The notes: generated by a model from the sequence alone, not told the origin. Counted from the first letter of the stretch, positions 11,675 through 21,417 are shown. The stretch is DNA of 64,000 bases from Pegoplata infirma (GCA_963921195.1 OY992536.1:180180995-180244994), one strand, 5' to 3'. Made by a program: numbers and translations.

Positions 11675-11828
11675 CTGAGTTTTTGTTCGCAACACTCGGT
11701 TGTCTAGTAGATCACATTCGATTGTTGTCGATTGCCCATTACAGAAAAAGTTCGTTTATCAGCCTTATGTGGAAATTTCTCCCCGCAGAGGTGTTTTCCT
11801 TACAAAAATTAAAGTTATACAAAAAAAA
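11675..11828 (+). pseudogene. Jockey-like ORF2 C-terminal fragment
   Basis: From 11688 the plus strand reads RNTRLSSRSHSIVVDCPL, the conserved post-RT stretch of the jockey-like elements that also appears in the relic at 484-700 as SIRLSSGSHPFVIDC. A second frame continues with MWKFLPAEVFSLQKLKLYKK (about 11767-11826), resembling the usual LPAEVFP end. A frameshift therefore separates the two. It sits between a family A and a family B MITE with no retained tail. Confidence 0.7.
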
Positions 11829-12351
11829 AACTTTGTCAAATTACCAGGAGAAGTCTCGTAATCCCATTTTACCAATATTTGACAGTTTTTCTTGTTTTTT
11901 AACAACATTTAAAATTTTTTTTTTAATTTTACAAAATTTCCAAGATAATTTTACAAAAAAAAAATAGTAAATTCACGAGAATTCCTTGTAATTTTAATTA
12001 CGCCAAAAAATTGTAAATTTACAATTTTATTGTAAAATTACAAAATTATTTGTAAAAAGCTGGTAAAATTACTAGAAATTTTCGTAAAATTGGAGGTTGC
12101 AAAAAATTTAGCAAAATTAAGAAACCTCTTTGTAAATTTTATAGTGTCAAAAAATTTGTAAATTTACAATTTTATTGGTAAAAACCTTGTAAAATATCAA
12201 AATTATTGGTAAAAAGCTTGTAAAATTACAAGGAATTTTTGTCACATAGGTTAGGTTAGGTTAGGTTGTAAGTGGCTGCTGACGTTTTACGTCAACACAC
12301 GTAGACTCTGAGGTCCATTGTGATACCACGGGATCGTAATAGGTTTCCCTA

Positions 12352-13698
12352 CTAGTCCCTGTCGTTAAACCAGTTTGAGCTTCTTATGAAACTCCTTAGA
12401 TGTTGAATTTTGACATCCGACAAATCAGAAAGATCGTACAGCTCCCTAGATCCCAGTGAAGCAAGTCGCTGACCAGAAAGTGCCGGGCAATGGCAAATAA
12501 AGTGTTCGATAGTTTCCAACTCCTCTTCATCCATGCAACTTCGGCAAAAGTCATTCGACGGCACATTTAACCGCTCTGGGTGCTTCCCTATAAGACAGTG
12601 TCCAGTAATTATAGAAACCACCGTCGAAATCTCTCCTCTTGGAAGCGATATCAGCTCACTTGTGCGCCCCTGATTAAGAGAAGGCCAAATCAGTCGTGTT
12701 GTCTCACACGTCCATCCATTTGCCCATCTTTGATTAGTCTCCGTCACTGAACAAAGCCGTAGGTTTTGCTTGCAAGTTTCTAGAGGCATACCAACACATT
12801 CCAATTCTGTTGGAACCTGTAAGGTAGTTCCTAGTCTTGCAAGCTCATCGGCTTTGCAATTCCCTGGAATGTCTCTGTGCCCTGGGACCCATATGAGTCG
12901 TATGTTAAACTGCTTGGCCATCTCATTTAAAGACGTGCGGCAGTTAAGGGCAGATCTTGTTTTCAGAAACATTGAATCCAGGGACTTGACCGCGGCTTGA
13001 CTGTCAGTATAGATGTTGACTGCGGTTGTAGACAAGACATTGCAGCTCAACCAGTCAGCCACTTCCTTTATTGCCAGCATCTCTGCCTGGTAAACACTGC
13101 AATGATCTGGCAATCTACGAGCTAGGCTCAATCCAAGCTCTTCCGAATAGACCCCAAAGCCCACTTGTTCGTGCAGCCTCGATCCATCTGTGTAAAAATT
13201 TATGGTAGCTCCTCTTCCCGGAGTATCCCCAATCCAAGACTCCCTGGATGGTATCATAGTGGTAAAGTGGCGCTCAAAAAGGCTCAAAGAGGGAGCACAA
13301 TACACATTTTGTGGTATTGTTATCTTTTTCAAGATCGCGCTATGGCCACAATCGCTGCTCCTCCATTGCAGCGTGCTATTAAGTCGAATTGCCGACGCAG
13401 CTGCATACTGCCTACCCAATATGTCCAAGGGTATCAGGTGAAGGAGGATTTCTAATGCAGCCGTAGGTGTAGTACGAAGAGCACCAGTGATGCACATTGA
13501 CGCCATTCTCTGTACCTTCGTGATAAAGACACAGTTCGCTTTTGTTTCTAAAGCAGGCCACCAGACAATGATTCCATACAGCAAAATTGGACGCACCACT
13601 GCTGTATAGATCCAATGAACGACTTGAGGGCTAAAACCCCATCGTTTTCCAATGGCCCTTTTACAGGAATACAAAGCAATCGTTGCTTTTCTCACCCG
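12352..13698 (-). pseudogene. Thumb, RNase H and zinc-knuckle part of the LOA-like element
   Basis: Same frame as the RT part, separated from it by one stop codon. Numbering from the codon at 13695: a thumb/connection region (ALYSCKRAIGKRWG, 8-20; YTAVVRPILLYG, 30-41), then RNase H with FYTDGS (D170), AEMLAI (E205), IYTDSQAAV (D231), WVPGHRDIPGN (H273) and KADELA (D283), so the D-E-D-D set is complete. A knuckle C383-x2-C386-x10-H397-x4-C402 (FCRSC...EHFICHC) follows. It ends at a stop at 12352. The codon at 13695 is GTG, not ATG, so it is not an independent ORF start. RNase H would remove the RNA template during second-strand synthesis. Confidence 0.9.
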
Positions 13699-14652
13699 TT
13701 ACTCAATATTACGCCTGAAATTCAGCTTCCTATCTAGAAATACTCCAAGATACTTGGCCCCATCTGAGAAGGTGATTTCAGTACCGTCCAGAGAAATAGG
13801 ATCGAAAGCAGGAATCTTAATTTTCCTTGTAAATAAAACAAGCTCTGTTTTACTAGGATTAACTCCTAGACCACAGTCTCTTGCCCATTTAGACAGATCT
13901 TTCAGAGAACCCTGAAGAATGTCCCGCAATGTTGGCAGATACTTCCCCTTTACCACTATCGCGACATCGTCAGCATATGCGACAACATGACAACCATGTG
14001 CTTCTAGAGATAGTAGCATTGAATTCAGTGCCAGGTTCCAAAGAAGCGGCGAAAGAACACCTCCTTGTGGTGTGCCCCTATTGACAAATCGAGATATGAC
14101 GGACGCTCCCAATTCAGACGTTATACATCTACTGGCAAGTAGGCTTTCCACCATTAAAACGATTTCACGCTTTACTCCCAGACCAGACAGTGCCAATATT
14201 ATCGATTCTGGGATGGCATTATTAAAAGCCCCCTCAATATCAAGAAAGGCCACCATAGTGTACTCCTTTACCGAAAGCGATCTCTCGATGGTACCAACGA
14301 GCTCATGAAGAGCTGTTTCCGTTGATCGTCCCTTGCTGTATGCATGTTGCTTTGTCGAAAGCAACCTCGGGTCAATCACTCTACGCAAATATGAGTCTAT
14401 CATTCGTTCCATTGTCTTTAACAAAAAAGAAGACAGACTAATTGGTCTGAAATCCTTCGGAGCTGTGTGGGAACTTTTCCCAGCCTTCGGGATAAATACG
14501 ACTCTGGTATCCCTCCATTTTAAAGGAATATACGACCAGTTGATGCATGCTGTGTATAGATTATACAGCAACGGGGCTATATAGTCCGACACTTGCTGCA
14601 ACTCAGCCGGGATTATACCATCAGGTCCCGGGGATTTATAGGGCCTGAAGCT
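13699..14652 (-). pseudogene. Reverse transcriptase domain of the LOA-like element (5'-truncated, ends in a stop)
   Basis: The frame is open from the truncation point. The first readable codons upstream of the Met at 14601 give SPGPDGIIPAE, the usual RT entry motif, so this Met is internal and not a start. Numbering from it: FIPKAGK (36-42), FRPISLSSFLLKTMERMI (51-68), QHAYSKGRSTETAL (85-98), FLDIEGAF with catalytic D121, RGTPQGGVLSPLLWNLALN (175-193), YADD (209-212) with both Asp present, and KTELVLFTRK plus YLGVFLD further on. It terminates at a TAA (13699-13701), two codons before the downstream open frame in the same phase. All RT catalytic residues visible here are intact. Confidence 0.9.
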
Positions 14653-15061
14653 TTTTTGTCACATAGGAGGTAGCAAGTTTTTCTTGTAATTTTACACTGT
14701 TTTTTTTTGGAGTATGAAAATTCTATATACAGTCAAACCCGGTTATAACGAGCACCGAGGGACCAGTAAAAATAGTTCGTTATAGAACTTCGCCTACACT
14801 GAAAGAATTTTGTTCATTACGGCTATGAAAACGTACATTGATTCTATGAAAAAAATCATTAGAAGTGAGCCAATGATGCCCTTCATAGAATCTATGAATC
14901 AAATTCATAGAAACCAGAAACCTATGAAAAAGTTCATAGGCTATGGAAAAAAAATTATTATTCAATTCTATTTTTATTTATTTTATTATTTCAATTTTAT
15001 TTTTATTATTTCATTTATTTACTATTTTCTATTTTTAAAAATTTATATTTTTTTTTAACTT

Positions 15062-15130
15062 ATCCCCACCGAGAGTCGAACATAAAACCTCTTGTTCGTG
15101 AAGCTTAATGTCTAACCACTTAGCTAAATT
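15062..15130 (-). pseudogene. tRNA-derived segment (minus) inside the MITE
   Basis: On the minus strand: TAGCTAAGTGGTTAGACATT (A box and D loop), then TTCACGAACAAGAGG in the anticodon-arm position, then ATGTTCGACTCTCGG (B box/T arm) and GGGGATA. Spacing of A and B boxes fits a tRNA. The acceptor stem does not pair convincingly, so it is a tRNA-derived (SINE-like) sequence rather than a working tRNA. Confidence 0.5.
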
Positions 15131-15330
15131 ATATAAACAAGTAACAACACTTAAAAGCTATTTTGAATAATATTCTGCTAACATATTAAGTTTGTGTCTT
15201 TGCTCTGTCACAACGCTCTGCCAAAAGCTGTGTGTGTGTTTGTAGAAAACAAATATTTTGTGTATTTACAAAAATGAAGCGTTGGTTTTGGTTTTATACC
15301 AAGCGTTAGTTGGCGAGATTTTTCTTCTTT

Positions 15331-15408
15331 GGTGGCGCTGATAGCTAAGGCGTCGACAATTGCCACTTCAGCCGGTAGGTCTTGGGTTCTAGCCCCGGTC
15401 AGGGCAGC
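15331..15408 (+). pseudogene. tRNA-derived segment (plus) inside the MITE
   Basis: On the plus strand: GATAGCTAAGGCGTCGAC (A box and D arm), GCCACTTCAGCCGGTAGGTC (anticodon region plus variable loop), and TTGGGTTCTAGCCCCGGT (B box in a paired T arm, GGGTTCTAGCCCC). It is GC-rich compared with the MITE. The T arm pairs well and the acceptor stem is uncertain. Could act as an internal Pol III promoter; no Pol III terminator was judged functional. Confidence 0.55.
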
Positions 15409-15929
15409 AATGAAAATTTTTTTTTTAATGTTTTTTTTATTTTTTTTTATTTTTTTAATAAATTTATTCAACTGTTTTAATTATTGTAACATTATTTTAA
15501 TTATTTAAAAAAATAAATGGCATATTGATGGCATTTTCTTCTATGAATGACATTCATTAATTCTATGAATTTTTTCTATGAATTTAATAAAATCTATGAA
15601 TAAAATTCTATGAAAAATTTCAGAATACTAATGAATATTCATTCAGCCAATGAATTGTTTCATAGATTCTATGAATTTGGTTTTATGAAATTTGTTCATA
15701 GATGGAATGAACAATAATTCTTTCAGTGTATAACTAGGGTTGCCAGACGGCCTGGAATGGCCTGGATTTTCCAGTTATTTGAGGTCTGGTCCAGTTTCCA
15801 GTTAAAACATAATTTATCCAGTTGAAAAAGGATTTCTTTTATTTTAACAATTATTTTTTTTATTTAATATTTTTTTAAAAGTTTTTGGGACTACTTTTTG
15901 AATAAAACATTAATTATAAATATAACATA

Positions 15930-16092
15930 AATTTTTTTACAACTTTTTCGGGCATTTCGGCCAGTCTAGCGTTGATTTCAGCACGAATGTTTTCAATGAC
16001 CGGGTCGATGATTTAAGGATTCTTGGCATACATTTTGCTTTTAAAATAACGCCACAAAAATATTTCTGGATGGGCCAAATCTGCAAATGATG
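15930..16092 (-). pseudogene. Mariner-like transposase C-terminal fragment (minus)
   Basis: The minus frame reads SFADLAHPEIFLWRYFKSK, then MYAKNP, a TAA, then IIDPVIENIRAEINARL and AEMPEKVVK. It corresponds to the SPDLTPLDFFLWGYLK region (around the last catalytic Asp) of mariner-type DDE transposases and the helical C-terminus after it. The usual PDLTPxD has become ADLAHPE, so the metal-binding Asp equivalent is changed. Length ~54 codons of a ~350-residue family. Confidence 0.65.
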
Positions 16093-16097
16093 GTCAA

Positions 16098-16286
16098 TTG
16101 TCGCTCTTTTTCGACTACTCACGTCCCGGAAATTTTAACTGTCCTCCTAGATTTCCAAATTTGACCACTTTGGACTTAATTTTGTGGGGCTATTTAAAAA
16201 GAAAAATACACTCTAACAATCCTCATGCCGATGACGAAAAAATAGTAGAAATGCTTAAAAAAAACACATTTTGCCGTAGCAAATAG
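16098..16286 (+). pseudogene. Mariner-like transposase C-terminal fragment (plus), head to head with the first
   Basis: The plus frame carries PPRFPNLTTLDLILWGYLKR, then KIHSNNPHADDEKIVEMLKK, the same domain as the minus fragment (LILWGYLKRKIHSNNP compares with IFLWRYFKSKMYAKNP). The conserved Asp of the LDxxLWGYLK stretch is kept. It is a fragment only; the first Met at 16098 is not a family start. Confidence 0.65.
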
Positions 16287-16830
16287 AGACCGCCATTTAG
16301 TCCAAAATAAAAATATGTGAATCACATTTGAAAATCGGTTGATTTTTTTTTTTAAATTATTAAAAAAAAAAAAATTATGTATGGGTCCAGTTACTTTAAC
16401 AAAATCCAGCTGAAAAATTTCCATTATCCAGTTATTTGACTTCTAGTATCTGGCAACCCTACCTATAACGAACTATTTTTACTGGTCCCTATAAGCGGGG
16501 TATATTTTATATTAACCAAATTTTATTTCCAAAAAAAGTTAAATTTTTTTTTCATTTTATGTTTTTTTGTAAAAAAACTACTTTTTGGGAAGAAAACATT
16601 AAAAATTAAAATGAATTTTATCAAAATTATAATACAGTCGAACTCGGTTATAACGAACTCGGTTATAACGAATTCTCGGTTATAACGAACTAATTGCAAA
16701 GTCCCGACGTTTTGGCAACAATTTTCACACAAAATACTTCTTTTATAACAAACTGGGTTATCGCGAATCCTCGGTTAAAACGAACTTCTTATTATGGTCC
16801 CACGAACACAATTTCATATATATTTACTAG

Positions 16831-18206
16831 AGTTGTCAATTATTCGACTTTTAACTTTGTTCGAATAATTCAAATAATTGTTTTTCCTCGTTCGATCAAA
16901 CGATTAAAGATCAACATTTATTCGATTAATCGAAGAGAATAACGAATAAAAAAATTATTTTAAAAAAGTATTTTTATTAACAAAAAAAAAAAAAATAAAC
17001 AATTCATATTTTTATAATCTTAAAATAAGAAAGTTAAACTTTTTATTAACGAAAAAATGCATACAAAACTTAAAAATAAAATATTTAAAAGTTAAAAAAA
17101 CTTAAAAATTGAATAACTGAGATCACTTTTAATTAACTGATGTCGATTTTAATACTTGTTGAGAAATAATTCAAATACAAATTATTATTTGTAGTATTCA
17201 GACAAAATATATCATAAATGATTTTAATTTTTGTTTAATTAACTGATGTCGATTTTAATACTTGTTGAGAAATAATTCAAATACAAATTATTATTTGAAG
17301 TATTCAGACAAAATATATCATAAATGATTTTAATTTTTGTCAAATAAGACAATTTAAGTTGTTCTTAAGAAATAATCTTTTAAAAATAAAAGTTGACTCA
17401 ATTTTTTTGCTTTCAAACGATTTTTGGTTTTTGTTTTTATTGAATTAGTTTTTGAAAACACTCTTATGCTAATTGTTGAAGTAGGTGATATAGTAAGAAG
17501 AGCATAAAAAAGTTTTTCTATTTTTTCTGTTCTTTTTCAGATTTTTCCAAATATACCATATCGTCTGATATATCGCTGAAGTCCTATTTATTTTCTAAAT
17601 TTTTTATACTTTGAATTGAAATATTTAACTGGCATAAAAGATTATTATTTTCATTAATAATAACTTCCTCTATTTCAATACTTTTATCTGAATTATTGTG
17701 ATTACTTTCAACATAAAATAATCTGGAGTATAATTCATTTGCATATTCTTTTGTTTCGCTTTTTGGAGAATATTTTAAGAAACTTTCATTGCTTGGAAAA
17801 TTTCCAGAATTTAGAAAATTTTTTAACGTATTTAACACTTTTATACGTCTCTCATTAATTATTATTTTAATACGTTTTAGTAAGTCTGATGCAAAATAAT
17901 TATTAAATTATTTATTAAAAACTTGATAACTCCCTCTAATTCTATAATGGATGTGCTATCCAGGGCTATGGCTACAATATATTTTAACTTTCCTACATTT
18001 TGTATAAAATCTTTCAAAATTTATGAAAATAAATCAAATTCTAAGCATTTATTTAATTTTTTAATTAAAAAAAATTGTTCGATTAATCGACATTAATTAA
18101 TCGATTTATTCGTTATTCGAAAATCGTCATTTTTGAATTATTCGAACAAGAGTTGGGTTTTGTTTGATCGATTAATCGAATTATTCTTAATCGACTGACA
18201 ACTCTA
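16831..18206 (-). mobile_element. hAT element with decayed transposase, TSD ATATTTAC
   Basis: TIRs are TAGAGTTGTCAATTATTCGA and, from 18206, TAGAGTTGTCAGTCGATTAA. ATATTTAC flanks both sides exactly (16823-16830, 18207-18214). Subterminal palindromes ATTCGATTAATCGAA are clustered at both ends. A 106-bp tandem duplication starts at 17131 and 17237. The minus strand carries a recognisable hAT C-terminus (17354-17512), so this copy derives directly from an autonomous element. Confidence 0.93.
17354..17838 (-). pseudogene. hAT transposase C-terminal region (frameshifted)
   Basis: Two minus-strand parts. 17838-17584 gives an 84-codon frame starting LNTLKNFLNSGNF, ending in a stop. After a frameshift, 17512-17354 reads LLTISPTSTISIRVFSKT, then KTKNRLKAKKLSQLLFLKDY and a stop. 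The P-T-S-x-x-S-x-R-x-F-S order followed by K-x-x-NRL and LLFLK is the hAT C-terminal dimerisation domain. The usual SER triplet reads SIR here. Only the C-terminal part of the ~600-residue protein is left. Confidence 0.85.
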
Positions 18207-18514
18207 ATATTTACCTTTTTATAACGAACTCCCATAAATATTTTGAAAAGTGCGGAAATTATGTTTACCAAACTCACAAAAAGTTTTTGGTTAATTATAA
18301 TTTTGATAAAATTTATTTATATTTTGAATATTTTCTTCTCAATATGTTTACATACTTACAAAAAAACGTCAACTAAAAAAAAATTGGAAATTTTTTCTGG
18401 AAATAAAACCAGGTTGATATAAAATATACCCCGCTTATAGCGAACTTCGCTTATAACGAACTATTTTTGCTGGTCCCTCGGAGTTCGTTATAACCGGGTT
18501 TGACTGATAAACCA

Positions 18515-19722
18515 AAAATTTAAGATCAATTGTAATTTGAAAAAGATCAATTATAATTCGAAAAAAGTTGTGATTCAAAAAATATAAATAGAAATTATAT
18601 TTTCATTTATCTTTTTGGAATTACAATTGGAATTTTCGAATTCGCAGAAAAAATTTGAAACGAATTTCAATAAACAAAAACGCGGATTCAATGAATTATT
18701 TGATTGAAATTCCTCCAATTAAAAAAATTGTTATACCAATCATCAAATTGTAGGCGATTAATTGAAAACATTTTTTTGATTTTGATAAAAAATTTAATAA
18801 ATTTTTTATTTATAGTCAATCAAAATATTGATTGATTTAACAAATGAATTGTAAGCTTATGATAAAATTACCAAAAAAATCTTCTTTTTTGCTTTCCAAT
18901 ATTTTGCCAACAATAAAAAAAGTAAAACCAGATTATTTTGTATATTTTTGAGTTAATCTATTCAAATAAATTAAAGGGGAAAAAAATCTGATATGTTGAA
19001 AATTTGTAAAACGACAGTTAAAGAAAATAACAAAAAATTTAATCAAAACATTGATTGACTCATTTAAATTTTGTTGATCAATTGATTTAATTGAAAATTT
19101 TTAGCCAATAATTTTTTTGTGTTACAATTGATCTTTTTCAAATAACTATTGATCCTTCTCGAATTACTGTTAAACATTTGGAATTAAATAAAAAACTTCG
19201 TACTCTTAATGTTTGTAAGACATTAACATTTTTAGAGGTGTTTTTATTAAACAAGTTTTTTGTTTACATTTGTTTTACTTGTAATTCGAAGACTCTGTTT
19301 GTAATTCCAAAATTCCATTTGTAATGATTCCAATTATATATGAAAAAGATCAAATGTAAATCGAAACAGATCAATTGTAATTCGAAAAAGATCAATTGTA
19401 ATTCGAAAAAGATCAATTGTAATTCGAAAAAGATCAATTGTAATTCGAGGATTCCAATTGTAATTCGAGAAGGGTCAATTGTATGTAATTCGAAATAGAT
19501 CAATTGTAATTCGAAAAAGATCAATTTTAACTCGAAAAAGATCAATGGTAATTCAAAAAAGATCAATTGTAATTCGAAAAAGATCCCTTGTTATTCGAAA
19601 AAGATTCCTTGTAGTTCGAAAAAGATCAATGGAAATTGAAAAATTCAAATTGAAATTGGAATCTTCGAATTACAATTAATATTTTTCGAATAACAATTGA
19701 TCTTTTTCGAATTACAATTGGT
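18515..19722. repeat. GATCAATTGTAATTCGAAAAA tandem array (~21 bp), split by a MITE
   Basis: Units of GATCAATTGTAATTCGAAAA occur at 18520-18600 and, in longer runs, at 19340-19650, with inverted units (TTCGAATTACAATT) from 19660 to 19740. Open frames over this stretch are repetitive ELQLIFF-type translations of the array and not genes. A CAGAAAAAATTTGAAACG-ended element fills about 18642-19133. Confidence 0.85.
18642..19133. mobile_element. MITE with CAGAAAAAATTT start (family C)
   Basis: It starts CAGAAAAAATTTGAAACGAA, continues AAAAACGCGGATTCAATGAA and ends near TAATTTTTTTGTGTTAC. It is rich in TTGATTAA/AATCAATC words. Copies: a partial one at 35313-35700 and one at 49327-52662 that is split by a large foldback. 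Not coding. Confidence 0.7.
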
Positions 19723-20513
19723 ATTTTACGAATTACAATAGGAAGAAATCTTTGAAATTCAATTGGAATTTTCTATTTACAAATCAAATCTTCGGATTAC
19801 AAGTAGAATCTTCGAATTACAATAGATGTTTTTTATTTGTAAATGGTGTAGTAGAATTAAATATAGATTTTTATGTCATATATCAATTAAATAACGTTAT
19901 ACTTTCTAAAAATATGTTGGGATTTTTTAAAAATTATTCTCTTTATATCTTTTAACAACAATTATCTGAAAAAAAACCTATTTTATAAAATATTCTAGTT
20001 CTTGGAAACTCCTAAATAAGATCCAGAGCAACAATTTAGCGAAATTAGCACCCCAAAGCGAAAATTGCCCCAAAAGTGTGAGAAATATTATTGTGGTTTT
20101 ATTTTATTAAATTTAGTTTTTTTTAAAAGCCATATTTTTCATACCACAAAACTATATTTTTTTTTCCACCGCATTAATATTTCAAAGCATTTGTTGCTAA
20201 ATTAATTATTATTATTGGCATGATGGGAAAATAATAAAAAAAAAAATATAAAAAAAATAACTAAAGTTAATTACAATTTCAATAATTGAATTGAGTAAAA
20301 GAGAAAGAAATACATAAAGACAAGTTGCTGGTTTTTATTTCTGTTAAATTCATTCATATTTCTTCACGCAACAGACAGACAGACGGTTAATTGTCTTGAA
20401 CGTTGAAGTTGTTTTCGATTTTTTTTTTGCATTTTGCATAAATAATGTGTGAAAAACGAGATGCTAATTTAGACTTTAACCATTAAAATGTGGTAGCAGC
20501 AAAGTTTTTTTTT
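19723..20513. other. AT-rich spacer with degenerate array units
   Basis: Scattered TTCGAATTACAA words continue to about 19830, after which nothing is recognised. ACAGACAGACAGACGG near 20371 is a short isolated GTCY-type run. Confidence 0.4.
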
Positions 20514-21025
20514 ATACCCTCCACTCTAGTGATAGAGGGTATATATAAGTTTGTCATTCCGTTTGTAACTCATCGAAATATCGATCTGGGACCCCATAAA
20601 GTATATATATTCATGATGCCCGATCGATTTTAATACATTCTAGCGATGTCCGTCTGTCCGTCTGTTTGTCTGTGGAAAATGCTGTCGCGGACAAAATATT
20701 GCACAGAGATGACTGAAACTTAACATATTTATTGGAAGTTCTCCCGAGAAGTTTGGTATTGCATTTGAGCGATATCGGTTCAGCGGTTCAAAAGTTATGA
20801 ACGAAAATGTAAGCACACCTCAAAAATTTCAGTACATTCAACATAACCTAAAAATAGAAAATGCTTTAATTCGGCTTTTTTTTCGCGAAAATTTTTTTTC
20901 AAAAAAAATTTTTTTTTTTTCAAAAGTAATTTCCTTTTAAATAAAGTTTTTTGCAATAATCTTTTTGAAATTGTGGAGGGTATCACTACATTCGGCAAGG
21001 CCGAATTTAACTTTTTTACTTGTTT
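20514..21025 (+). mobile_element. mini-me/DINE-1-like element (subfamily 1)
   Basis: It starts TATACCCTCCACTCTAGTG, has AAAGTATATATATTCATGAT as TA core, GTCCGTCTGTCCGTCTG as GTCY block (~20648), GCGATATCGGTTCAGCGG in the body, and ends with TTCGGCAAGGCCGAA plus TTTAACTTTTTTACTTGTT. It lacks ~70 bp found in the copies at 3546 and 45449. This is the cleanest full-span copy in the window. Confidence 0.88.
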
Positions 21026-21229
21026 CTGTTTTAAATGTTAACGTCTACAGCAACCATTCATACGTTCATAGGTCTTTCGAACCAACATACAAACAAATAA
21101 AACTAAATAAATAATTGAGCAGAAAATTGGAAAATGTTAAGAAATTATAATCTAATTACTGCAGAATATAAGGGAACTGACTTGACTGTGTGATAAAATT
21201 TAAAGATGTATATGAATTTACGAATTGAA

Positions 21230-21417
21230 GAAGTTGTTAGGTTTTTATATAATTGTAACAGAATCTGGGAATTTTTTTTCTACGGAAAAATATCTAAGAA
21301 TCTGAGAAGTTTTCTATACGGAATCTGAGAATTTTTTTTTATTCAGAAATATGTCTCAGAATCTGAGAATTTTTCTATACGGAAAAATGTCTCAGAATCT
21401 GAGAATTTTTCTATATA
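21230..21417. repeat. Short TCTGAGAATTTTTCTATACGG array
   Basis: Four to five ~36-bp degenerate units of CAGAATCTGAGAATTTTTCT and ATACGGAAAAATGTCT. They share the AGAATCTGAGA palindromic core with the arrays at 5338 and 30715, so this is a further branch of the same satellite. Confidence 0.75.

Larger units (their letters stand above)
12251..14652 (-). mobile_element. 5'-truncated LOA-like non-LTR retrotransposon with 15-bp TSD
   Basis: A 2.4-kb insertion transcribed on the minus strand. It starts at 14652 within the RT coding region (5' truncation), runs through RT, RNase H and a C-terminal zinc knuckle, has a ~100-bp 3' UTR (12351-12251) and ends in a TAACC repeat rather than poly(A). TTTTTGTCACATAGG flanks it at 12236-12250 and 14653-14667. 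RT followed by RNase H, with YADD and an ELVLFTRK-type stretch after it, suggests the LOA clade of the I group; R1 or I remain possible. Its GC content is visibly higher than that of its surroundings. Confidence 0.92.
11819..14715 (+). mobile_element. Family B MITE split by the LOA-like retrotransposon
   Basis: The left part (11819-12250) has CAAATTACCAGGAGAAGTC and the repeated TTGTAAATTTACAATTTTATT words of family B. It breaks at GTCACATAGG, and the right part resumes at 14668 with AGGTAGCAAG and ends near TTTTTTTTTGGAGTATG. Uninterrupted copies read AAATAGGAGGTAGCAAAAAA (27235, 28563), so the break point is exact. Confidence 0.85.
14797..15728. mobile_element. TA-inserting MITE with CACTGAAAGAATT ends, carrying two tRNA-like segments
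   Basis: TIRs are CACTGAAAGAATTTTGTTCA at 14797 and CACTGAAAGAATTATTGTTC read from 15728. TA flanks both ends. The subterminal parts hold many TTCATAGATTCTATGAA-type repeats. The middle has two tRNA-derived segments (15062-15130 minus, 15331-15408 plus) separated by ~200 bp. The insertion lies inside the left target duplication of the neighbouring hAT-like element. Confidence 0.88.
15735..16461. mobile_element. hAT-type TIR element containing mariner-like transposase fragments
   Basis: Ends are TAGGGTTGCCAGACGG (15735) and TAGGGTTGCCAGATAC read from 16461. The right flank is CCTATAAC (16462-16469). The left flank is CCTA plus TAAC, separated only by the TA-flanked MITE, so removing that MITE gives an exact 8-bp duplication. 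Subterminal CCAGTT/TGGCCTGG words occur on both sides. The coding remnants inside resemble the mariner/Tc1 group rather than hAT, so it was probably filled by a captured or later inserted fragment. Confidence 0.82.
14730..18506. mobile_element. Pogo/Tigger-type long-TIR element, host to three insertions
   Basis: The ends are CAGTCAAACCCGGTTATAAC in both orientations (14730 and 18506), continuing as inverted similarity (GAGGGACCAGTAAAAATAG, TATAAGCGGGGTATATTTTA, ATTTTATCAAAATTATA) for roughly 240 bp after removing the insertions at 14797-15728 and 15735-16461. Left flank is TA; right flank is ATA, so the TA duplication is imperfect. Near the centre (16635-16798) lies a second, smaller set of CGGTTATAACGAA repeats, perhaps a related element. 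The CAGTCAAACC(T/C)GGTTATAACG end is the type seen in pogo/Tigger relatives; no transposase remains. Confidence 0.75.

Noticed and set aside
12770..14584. Plus-strand frames of 67-96 codons across the retrotransposon
   Set aside because: Shadows of the minus-strand RT/RNase H reading frame, whose catalytic motifs are unambiguous.
19264..19679. Open frames of 66-100 codons with repeating LIFFELQ / KRSIVIR units
   Set aside because: They are translations of the GATCAATTGTAATTCGAAAA array on both strands; its 21-bp unit keeps frames open without selection.
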